Assembly (NCBI GenBank): GCA_018666295.1
Contig: JABIZW010000273.1
Span: 1 to 7,322 of the forward strand
DNA length: 7,322 bases
DNA from: Halieaceae bacterium
GTDB lineage: Bacteria > Pseudomonadota > Gammaproteobacteria > Pseudomonadales > Halieaceae
Direction of reading: 5' to 3'
The translations under genes were made by a program, and so were the position numbers. The notes under the pieces were generated by a model that had not been told where the DNA came from, searched no databases, and saw only the letters and a list, made by a program, of their open reading frames with translations. Of the stretch, positions 1 to 5,429 are shown piece by piece; within the stretch, counting starts at the first letter, position 1, and each line of letters opens with the position of its first letter.

Positions 1-462
1 CCCTGTCGGTAGTCCGGTGTTCGAAGCAATCACACGCGCAAATCGATCCGGGTAGTCAGCAACCAAGTGGAGCCCTATCGTTCCACCCCAATCTTGACAA
101 AAAAGCGTGATCTCGTTCAGGTCTGCTGTCTCGAGCCAGCGAGACATCCACTCCACGTGACGGGCTTGGTTGTAGTCACTGCGTTTTGCAGGCTTGTCAC
201 TGCGCCCACAACCCACGAGATCGACCGCAATGACTCGGTTTCCCGCGGCCACTAAGCCAGGAATCATGAACCGGTAGAGGTACACCCAAGTCGGATTCCC
301 GTGCATCAATAATATCGTGGGCGCCTCTCGGGGCCCCTCGTCAACGTAATGGACGCGAATCTTAGAACCGTCACTGTCGCTAATGGTGATGTAATGGGGT
401 TCGAAAGCGTAGTCCGATAAGCCCTGAAATCGCTCATCACACGTCCGTAATACAGTCATCAT
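1..462 (-). CDS. Haloalkane dehalogenase-like alpha/beta hydrolase (partial, C-terminus beyond left edge)
   Basis: This is the first 154 residues of an alpha/beta hydrolase of about 300; the rest lies beyond the left edge. Haloalkane dehalogenases hydrolyse carbon-halogen bonds to an alcohol and halide in the cytoplasm, through an Asp nucleophile. Seen directly: the oxyanion-hole motif HGNPTW at residues 54-59, VDLVGCGRSDKP at 80-91, and the nucleophile elbow CQDWGG at 122-127, with Asp124 followed by Trp125, a usual halide-stabilising residue. SNTGLPTG closes the visible part. The Trp after Asp and the overall sequence resemble the DhlA-type (HLD-I) subfamily. The acid and His of the triad and the cap domain are not visible, so an epoxide hydrolase or other C-C/C-O hydrolase is not fully excluded. 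The ATG at 460-462 has an AGGAAG Shine-Dalgarno site 7 nt upstream; a second ATG follows directly. The gene is divergent from the DUF2855 gene. Confidence 0.85.
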   Translation of the reverse strand, partial: MMTVLRTCDERFQGLSDYAFEPHYITISDSDGSKIRVHYVDEGPREAPTILLMHGNPTWVYLYRFMIPGLVAAGNRVIAVDLVGCGRSDKPAKRSDYNQARHVEWMSRWLETADLNEITLFCQDWGGTIGLHLVADYPDRFARVIASNTGLPTG

Positions 463-500
463 TGCTTTTCTTCCTCGGAGTCTCATCTTTTGACACGCAC

Positions 501-519
501 TTTTAACATCAGTTTTAAC
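501..519. repeat. Short direct repeat TTTTAAC x2 in divergent control region
   Basis: TTTTAAC occurs at 501-507 and again at 513-519, a 12-bp period, in the 160-bp gap between the divergent dehalogenase and DUF2855 genes. Two such sites about one helical turn apart could be a regulator binding pair, but the motif is AT-rich and short and may be chance. A TTGACA hexamer lies just before it at 490-495. I see no gene in 463-622. Confidence 0.3.
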
Positions 520-559
520 GATTCACTGGTCGCGACGCACTTGCGTAACCGGCAATTTA

Positions 560-588
560 TTGACACTCTTTATGCCATATTAAAAATA
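560..588 (+). promoter_or_regulatory. Candidate sigma-70 promoter for the DUF2855 unit
   Basis: A perfect -35 hexamer TTGACA lies at 560-565, followed by a very AT-rich stretch (577-592). With a 16-bp spacer the -10 would be AAAAAT at 582-587, four of six matches. The better-looking TATTAT at 587-592 is 21 bp away, too far for a standard promoter. Position and direction fit transcription of the gene starting at 623. The -35 is convincing, the exact -10 is not. Confidence 0.4.
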
Positions 589-622
589 TTATGCAACTGA
601 TCAATACTCTTGGAAGGCGTTT

Positions 623-1729
623 ATGGAAAACCTCGCATACTCACTCTCGCTCAACCTCCATGACTTTCGCGACACGCGTCAGATCACCACATTCGAGGCG
701 ACTGAGAACGCCGTCTCCGACGGCGAAATTTTGGTAAAGGTCGACAAGCTCGCATTGACTGCGAACTCAATAAGCTACGGGCTGGCTGGAAAGTCTGGAC
801 TGATTCGGTATTTGGACATCTTTCCGGCAACCGAGGGGCTTGCAAATCTGCCGTGCTGGGGCTACGCCGACATCGTGGCGTCAAAGCACCCACAAATTGA
901 GGTCGGGACGCGCATTTACGGCTTTTTCCCTATCGCCTCGCACGTCATCATGGCGCCGGGCGAGACCAGCCGAAACGGCTTCACAGACACGAAGCAATGC
1001 CGATCAGTGGTGCCAGCGTTTTATAATGAGTACGCATTTACAAAAACTGAGCCTGGGTACGCTCCAGAGCTCGAAGAAACGATAATGATGTTTCGGCCCC
1101 TTTTTGGCACCTCCTTCTTAATGCAGAGCTACTGCGAGGATCATCATTTTCATGGCGCCAGTCGTGTCATTGTAACCTCGGCCTCAGCAAAAACCGCCTT
1201 GGGGTTTGGCTACCTTATGAAAAAGAACTTTGGTGGGAAAATCGAGACTATTGGTCTGACTTCAAGCCGAAATTTCGATTTTGTGACGCAACTCGACTGC
1301 TTCGACAGCGTTCTTTCTTATGATGACATTGCTCAAATCGCCCCCGATCCGACGACCGTTATTTTCGACGTCGCGGGAAATTCTCAAGTTGTCGCACAGT
1401 TGCATCAAAAGCTGGGCGAGACGATTTCTTATTCAGGATCCGTCGGCAAAACACACTGGGATTCCAGCCACTCTGGCGGCACTCCAAGCCTACCGGGAGC
1501 AAAGCCTGTATTTTGGTCGGGCCCGGATCAAATTGGAGTGCTCCGAGAACGTCTTGGAATCAGCGAGATGTGGCAACAGATGGGTCATGCCATGGCCGAT
1601 TTCATGAGCTCTGCACAGCAGTGGATTGAGATGAAGGAAGCCTGCGGCCCAGAACCCATGACGCTCAAGATTCGCAGCATGCTCGACGCCGAAGTTGGCG
1701 CCCATGAAGGTGTGATTTTAAGACCCTGA
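623..1729 (+). CDS. DUF2855 family protein (distant medium-chain dehydrogenase/reductase relative)
   Basis: A 368-residue protein recognised as DUF2855, a family distantly related to zinc-independent medium-chain dehydrogenases/quinone reductases; the reaction is unknown. Visible landmarks: a GroES-like N-terminal half with PCWGYADIVAS at 77-87 and IYGFFPIASHVIMAP at 98-112, both typical of the family. A Rossmann-like second half begins at RVIVTSASAKTALGFGYLMK (181-200), followed by a beta strand VIFDVAG at 246-252. The usual glycine-rich GxGxxG nucleotide motif is replaced by the Ser/Ala/Lys-rich TSASAKT (185-191), so NAD(P) binding is inferred from fold, not shown. No zinc ligand pattern is evident. 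The ATG has GGAAGG 5 nt upstream. It is probably cotranscribed with the next gene, 11 nt downstream, and is divergent from the dehalogenase gene. The family call is strong; the function is open. Confidence 0.85.
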   Translation: MENLAYSLSLNLHDFRDTRQITTFEATENAVSDGEILVKVDKLALTANSISYGLAGKSGLIRYLDIFPATEGLANLPCWGYADIVASKHPQIEVGTRIYGFFPIASHVIMAPGETSRNGFTDTKQCRSVVPAFYNEYAFTKTEPGYAPELEETIMMFRPLFGTSFLMQSYCEDHHFHGASRVIVTSASAKTALGFGYLMKKNFGGKIETIGLTSSRNFDFVTQLDCFDSVLSYDDIAQIAPDPTTVIFDVAGNSQVVAQLHQKLGETISYSGSVGKTHWDSSHSGGTPSLPGAKPVFWSGPDQIGVLRERLGISEMWQQMGHAMADFMSSAQQWIEMKEACGPEPMTLKIRSMLDAEVGAHEGVILRP

Positions 1730-1740
1730 GGACCATCATA

Positions 1741-2430
1741 ATGATTATCAATACCCTGAAGGTCGCGGCGTTCTCTCTGCTGCTGCTAGCGTTCTGCGTA
1801 TTCACATTTGCTTATTTGTCGCCCAGACCGCCGCTCACCACCGATCCCGTGACGCTGGCAGGTGATGGGTCAACCTACAATTATTGTGAACTGCCCAAGC
1901 TCGATAGCAGCGGACTGATGGCGGCCGAAATTCCAAAAGGGAACACCCCAGGCTGCGCCTATTCGCAGTTTCCATTACCGATACTGCGCGAATGCACCGA
2001 ACCACTTGCCAAGGGTGCAGGTGACATTCGTGGCTTGTGGCGGGCTGTTGAAGGAGCGCGAACCGGTCACGTGGAGCGCGTTGAGCAGTGTGGAGAACGC
2101 ACCGTGATCACGTCGTCAGGGATTATTCACGACTACGGCCCCAACAGCACCGCAGGCTTAAATACAAATGACACGGAGGGGAATGTGCTCTTTACTGCCG
2201 GCGAGCGCAGGTTTTGCATGCGCACCTCAGCATCGATGATTTGGGAGAGTAACAAGCTTAACTTTCACGTGTTTGGCTGGGGTCCCAAGGTCGTCAGTCG
2301 TTACCGAGAAGGCGAATATCTGATTTGGGAGTACACCGATGGCAGTGTCAACAAGATGGAGCGGCTATGTGAACTGCCCGAGGAGCACAAAGTACCCCGT
2401 GCACGCGGCAGACGTTTTAAATTGTTCTAG
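1741..2430 (+). CDS. Membrane-anchored periplasmic protein of unknown function
   Basis: I do not recognise a named family for this 229-residue protein. Residues 1-7 are short and weakly basic (one Lys), residues 8-26 form a hydrophobic segment (VAAFSLLLLAFCVFTFAYL), and a proline-rich stretch follows (SPRPP), so an uncleaved N-terminal anchor or signal peptide with a periplasmic remainder is likely. There is no lipobox with Cys at a sensible place. The exported part has six cysteines (49, 72, 85, 117, 159, 210), an even number suited to disulfides. From GDIRGLW (94-100) onward, alternating short strands and turns up to KMERLC (205-210) suggest a small beta-barrel, lipocalin-like fold; this is inference. 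The ATG has TGAGGA about 9 nt upstream, overlapping the end of the DUF2855 gene, which points to an operon. The C-terminus is basic (RARGRRFK). Confidence 0.8.
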   Translation: MIINTLKVAAFSLLLLAFCVFTFAYLSPRPPLTTDPVTLAGDGSTYNYCELPKLDSSGLMAAEIPKGNTPGCAYSQFPLPILRECTEPLAKGAGDIRGLWRAVEGARTGHVERVEQCGERTVITSSGIIHDYGPNSTAGLNTNDTEGNVLFTAGERRFCMRTSASMIWESNKLNFHVFGWGPKVVSRYREGEYLIWEYTDGSVNKMERLCELPEEHKVPRARGRRFKLF

Positions 2431-2446
2431 CGGGAGTTCGCACCCG
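2431..2446. terminator. Small hairpin filling a 16-nt convergent gap
   Basis: The whole gap between two convergent stop codons is a short inverted repeat: CGGG at 2431-2434 and CCCG at 2443-2446, with an inner G-C pair that would close a TTCG loop. No T-run follows on either strand, so it is a poor intrinsic terminator; it may only limit read-through or be chance. Confidence 0.25.
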
Positions 2447-3052
2447 TCACAGTAACGCCTGGCGAACCAATGGAAGCTGGTCGTTCCCAAAGTACAATCG
2501 GTCCTCGTTTACAATCATGGTCGGCGAACCAAACGCACCTTTAGTAATGGCCTCTTGGGTGTTCGCTCGAAGCCGGTCCTTAATGACTTGTTCGCCGGCG
2601 CGATCAACCAAACGCTCCCCGTCAATACCCAGCGTATTGGCCACATCGGCGACCACCGATGGGTCGTCAATGTTCCTGCCGTGCGTAAAATAGGCCTTAA
2701 ACACGGCGTGAGAAAACGCATAAAGCGTGTCCTGCTCGCTCTCAAGTGCACAACAGGCCCTCATCGCCAGCACAGACTTAATGGGGTGGTGCTCGGTGGG
2801 AAATTTAAGGGGGAGATCTGCCAAAGCGGCCCACTCGTGAAGCCATGTAAAGGTATGAATGACCTTCGGGTCGGTTGGGTTCGATCGTGCCGCATAGACG
2901 CCCTGATTGACCGCATTAAAAACGCCTCCAACAAGGAAGGGACGCCAGACCACTCTCGCCTGGGTTTCCTCAATGATCGACTGAATATTGTTAAATGCAA
3001 GATAAGTCCAGGGGGAGGATAAATCGTAAAAAAAAGTAAGCTTAGCCACCAC
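2447..3052 (-). CDS. 2-hydroxychromene-2-carboxylate isomerase family / kappa-class GST-like (DsbA fold)
   Basis: A 201-residue cytoplasmic protein matching the HCCA isomerase/kappa-GST family (the NahD type), which uses glutathione for cis-trans isomerisation or conjugation. Seen directly: FFYDLSSPWTYLA at 7-19, aligning with the family's FDFLSPFSYLA so that Ser13 sits at the catalytic serine; the cis-proline loop FGSPTM at 174-179; and FGND at 188-191, equivalent to WGND in NahD. There is no CxxC, so it is not a disulfide oxidoreductase. Length is normal (about 200). The start is GTG, with two in tandem: the one at 3050-3052 has GAGGA only 4 nt upstream, while the one at 3047-3049 has the better 7-nt spacing, so the true protein may begin one residue later. 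It is divergent from a GST gene and convergent with the anchored protein gene. The true substrate is unknown; no naphthalene genes are nearby. Confidence 0.9.
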   Translation of the reverse strand: MVAKLTFFYDLSSPWTYLAFNNIQSIIEETQARVVWRPFLVGGVFNAVNQGVYAARSNPTDPKVIHTFTWLHEWAALADLPLKFPTEHHPIKSVLAMRACCALESEQDTLYAFSHAVFKAYFTHGRNIDDPSVVADVANTLGIDGERLVDRAGEQVIKDRLRANTQEAITKGAFGSPTMIVNEDRLYFGNDQLPLVRQALL

Positions 3053-3217
3053 AAGGTCCTCGTAAATTCGATCCGTCTCGTTATCCTCCTAGCTGCCCCA
3101 TCATGATGCAAGCCTTCGACCTGACCTGACCTAGTTTTCAGCTGCTTAAACCACCCCACTCGCCGTCTAAATGGTAAGCTAACCACGTCAAAGAACCATT
3201 AAAATAAAGAGGTCTGC
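3053..3217. promoter_or_regulatory. Divergent intergenic region between isomerase and GST genes
   Basis: This 165-bp gap must hold the start signals for both flanking genes. It contains a perfect 10-bp palindrome CATCATGATG at 3099-3108 and three tandem copies of GACCT at 3118-3132, either of which could be an operator. No -35/-10 pair is convincing: TAAAAT at 3200-3205 is a good -10 match but would put the transcript start almost on the ribosome site of the GST gene. I see no small gene here. Confidence 0.4.
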
Positions 3218-3859
3218 ATGTTAAAAGTACACGGCGTACACGGCTCACCATTTGTACGAAAAGTCCTTATCGTCCTAGAAATGAAGGGTATCCCCTACGA
3301 AATTGTCACCCAGATGCCGTTCACAGGTGATGCAAAGTACAAAACGCTTAACCCGCTCGGAAAAATCCCAACGCTCGTGGATGGTGAGTTAACGCTGGGG
3401 GACTCAAAGGTCATCTGTCGATACCTCGAATCGGCTTATCCCGACGTTGCGGTTTATCCGCCGCAAGTGGGCGATAGAGCCATGGCTGACTGGTATGACG
3501 ACTTTGCCTCAGGCGCTGTTGCAGAGCTTGCCGCGGGGATCTTTTTTCAGCGATACATGCGACCCAGGGCGTTCAAGCAAGAGCCAGACGAGGCACTGAT
3601 TTCAACCATTATCGAAAAGAAGTTACCGCCTTTACTTGACTACCTTGAAGGCCAACTTCCTGAGACTGGTTATCTGTTTGACCACTTTACGCTCGCAGAT
3701 TTGACAATTGTGAGTCCCTTTATCAACGCCGGCTATGCGGGCTACCACGTCCCGGCAGCCACGTGGCCAAAGTTGGCCGCGCTCATTGCTAGCGTGCGAG
3801 GCGAACCCGCTGTTGTGACAATTCTCGACAAGGAGGCCAAGGCCCTTGGCTTGGGCTGA
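3218..3859 (+). CDS. Glutathione S-transferase family protein
   Basis: A 213-residue soluble GST of normal family length, expected to conjugate or otherwise activate glutathione on an electrophilic substrate. The N-terminal thioredoxin-like domain (about 1-80) shows HGSPFVRKV at 8-16, with Ser10 at the likely catalytic position of Ser-type GSTs. The cis-proline is in GKIPTLVDG (48-56, Pro51). The gamma-glutamyl-binding turn reads GDSKVICRYLE (61-71), Asp-Ser in place of the more common Glu-Ser. The all-helical C-terminal domain (about 88-213) carries the N-capping box FTLADLTIVSP at 157-167 (Thr158, Asp161). AGAGG lies 6 nt before the ATG. The gene is divergent from the kappa-type isomerase gene, so they may share control, and it is convergent with the fused double-domain gene. 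The exact GST class and substrate cannot be named from the sequence. Confidence 0.92.
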   Translation: MLKVHGVHGSPFVRKVLIVLEMKGIPYEIVTQMPFTGDAKYKTLNPLGKIPTLVDGELTLGDSKVICRYLESAYPDVAVYPPQVGDRAMADWYDDFASGAVAELAAGIFFQRYMRPRAFKQEPDEALISTIIEKKLPPLLDYLEGQLPETGYLFDHFTLADLTIVSPFINAGYAGYHVPAATWPKLAALIASVRGEPAVVTILDKEAKALGLG

Positions 3860-3870
3860 GCAGCCCCCAA
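3851..3870. terminator. GC-rich hairpin at convergent gene ends
   Basis: GGGCT at 3853-3857 pairs with AGCCC at 3862-3866 around a GAGC loop, and TT/AA can extend the stem past a CC bulge. It overlaps the GST stop codon and sits just before the stop of the convergent fused gene. Four A residues (3869-3872) follow on the plus strand, not the U-run expected of an intrinsic terminator, so termination is only possible. Confidence 0.3.
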
Positions 3871-3874
3871 AACG

Positions 3875-5245
3875 TTACAGGGGACAATGGTGGCGCCGGA
3901 TTTCCTGCGCCACAAGCCAAAGACGGTCTTGTCCCCAGATCTCAAGTTGTACGTCGCCGTTTGCATCAATAAGCCGGTAACTGGGAACTCCCCACAGGCC
4001 GCCGTCGTACATTGACAGTCGATTCGCTTCGACCAGCCCCTCCCAGGTGGTGTCACCCAGGTGTTCTTTCGCCTCATGCCAACTCAACCCTGCTGACTCG
4101 ACCACCCGTCTTAAGCCGCGACTGGTATTAGTATTAACGCCCATCGAAAATGCGTGCCTGAGAAAGCTTGAGAGTAAGTCAATGCCTTTGCCCTGGCTAT
4201 CGGCCCACGGATAGAGCGAATAACAGCGCCGAACAGGTTCCCCTATCGGGTCAAAAAAGTTGCCGTAGGGCACGCCACGCCGACGCGCTTCGCGTGCGGT
4301 GTCTGAAAAAATATAAGTACCCTTTTCCCGCGTTGCTGGAACACCCCGCATGACCATCGGCAACACCGGTCTAAGGTGGAGTGTGACACCTGATTGCGCG
4401 GCTAAGGCGACTGTTTCATCAAATACAATCGAGGTGTAGGGACTTCGAAGCGAGGGGAAGAACTCAAGCGTCAGTGCGCTAGCATTCTTAACATCACCTA
4501 AGTCGACCGCTGGACACGCCGCAACAGCCGGTTCATTCGGCTCACTATCCACGCCCAGCGCAGCCAAGCGATCTTCTAGGTAGTGAAGTCTATCGACACC
4601 CCAGTACCACTCACCTTCGTAGTAAAACATGCCACCCGAATAGTGCTTAAGCGCAGTGCGTCGCTGGGTTCCGGCATCAAGTGCAGACTGGGTCGTGCTC
4701 GCGTCAGCCTCGCCGTGCTCCTTAGCCAAGCTTTTGAGCAATCCTAAGTCATCCGCCCATAGCGCCCGGCTGACCCCTGACACAAGGCCCGGCGTTAAGT
4801 GATGAGCCGAGGCCGCAAGAATCGATGACGCGAGGTCGACCAGCGACTGTGGGGGTGATTTGGCACCCAGGGGGAAATCAGTGCCGTATTGTGGGGCGAT
4901 GAGTCCGGCGTCATACCGTGACAAAGCCAGTAACAGCTCAGCGTCGGGGGCGTTATCACCCTCGGGCCCTCTGACGATATGGCACTTCAACTCGACACCG
5001 TACCGCGCGGCAAACTGCTCTAAGAGTTGGCTGGCAAGGTGGCTGTACCCGTCGGCCACCTGATGAAAGTATTCGACAACGTGCGCTCTACCCGACCGCT
5101 GTCTGATACTTTCTGCTTTACGTCGTCGCGACACCAGGCGCGTTTCGCTGTGCGTGCGCGTCACAACCGTAGATACGATTCGCCGGAAAATAGGCGAAGG
5201 ATCCATGGTTGCCGCACCACCCTGATCTTTAAATTGCTCTGCCAT
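3875..5245 (-). CDS. Fused tandem DsbA-fold / HCCA isomerase-like protein, first domain degenerate
   Basis: A 456-residue protein about twice the length of an HCCA isomerase/kappa-GST. After a basic N-terminal stretch (about 21-53) come two DsbA-fold domains. Domain 1 (about 55-230) starts EYFHQVADGYSHLA (58-71) and ends with YWGVDRL (214-220). A linker of about 25 residues follows. Domain 2 (about 258-456) has EFFPSLRSPYTSI (261-273, Ser268 at the catalytic serine position), the cis-proline loop LWGVPSY (417-423) and IWGQDRL (436-442). The shared WGxDRL signature shows both halves belong to one family. In domain 1 the serine position is Asp65 and the cis-proline is replaced by glycine (around 205), so it is probably not catalytic. 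No CxxC is present. The ATG at 5243-5245 has GAAGG about 10 nt upstream; Met14 is an alternative start. It lies downstream of the 380-residue GST gene, 184 nt away, across a tandem repeat array. Confidence 0.85.
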   Translation of the reverse strand: MAEQFKDQGGAATMDPSPIFRRIVSTVVTRTHSETRLVSRRRKAESIRQRSGRAHVVEYFHQVADGYSHLASQLLEQFAARYGVELKCHIVRGPEGDNAPDAELLLALSRYDAGLIAPQYGTDFPLGAKSPPQSLVDLASSILAASAHHLTPGLVSGVSRALWADDLGLLKSLAKEHGEADASTTQSALDAGTQRRTALKHYSGGMFYYEGEWYWGVDRLHYLEDRLAALGVDSEPNEPAVAACPAVDLGDVKNASALTLEFFPSLRSPYTSIVFDETVALAAQSGVTLHLRPVLPMVMRGVPATREKGTYIFSDTAREARRRGVPYGNFFDPIGEPVRRCYSLYPWADSQGKGIDLLSSFLRHAFSMGVNTNTSRGLRRVVESAGLSWHEAKEHLGDTTWEGLVEANRLSMYDGGLWGVPSYRLIDANGDVQLEIWGQDRLWLVAQEIRRHHCPL

Positions 5246-5294
5246 AGTCGCTATACCTTCGTTTTCCCAAGCGATATTGCTAACCCGTCCTCAG

Positions 5295-5406
5295 CTACTG
5301 AAGACTTAAGCCACGTGAAATCTAAACCACTTGAAACCTAAACCATTTGAAGCCTAGGCCACTTGAAACCTCGTCGACTTAAGACCCAGTCCGCCGGAGA
5401 CTTACG
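5295..5406. repeat. Degenerate 16-bp tandem repeat array, about seven units
   Basis: Seven contiguous 16-bp units with consensus CCACTTGAAACCTAAA (plus-strand reading). Matches to consensus: 5295-5310, 10/16; 5311-5326, 14/16; 5327-5342, 16/16; 5343-5358, 12/16; 5359-5374, 13/16; 5375-5390, 10/16; 5391-5406, 9/16. Four central units are clear, the outer ones decayed. The array has no spacers and carries stop codons in its repeat frames, so it is neither CRISPR nor coding. It lies in the 184-bp gap (5246-5429) between two same-strand genes, ending about 50 nt upstream of the fused gene's start. It could be a regulator-binding array or a neutral expansion. Confidence 0.75.
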
Positions 5407-5429
5407 CAGTTGACGACGACAGTAACCCA

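Noticed and set aside
587..592. TATTAT as the -10 box for the TTGACA at 560-565
   Set aside because: The spacer would be 21 bp, well outside the usual 16-18 bp range.
2555..3022. 155-codon plus-strand open frame
   Set aside because: It is antisense to the HCCA isomerase gene, whose motifs (SSPW, GSPTM) are unmistakable; the frame has no family resemblance.
3085..3108. Strong AGGAGG site on the minus strand with a possible leader peptide starting at the palindrome
   Set aside because: No start codon lies at a suitable distance after AGGAGG, and the frame before it would give only a seven-residue peptide with no attenuator-like codons.
3875..5245. Thiol-disulfide oxidoreductase (true DsbA) reading of the fused gene
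   Set aside because: Neither domain has a CxxC motif at the active-site position; the Ser-Pro form and WGxDRL match the HCCA isomerase/kappa-GST branch instead.
5027..5341. Plus-strand open frame running into the repeat array
   Set aside because: Most of it is antisense to the start of the fused double-domain gene; it ends at a stop inside the repeats and has no recognisable content.
5295..5406. CRISPR array
   Set aside because: Units are 16 bp, directly abutting, with no spacers and no cas genes nearby.
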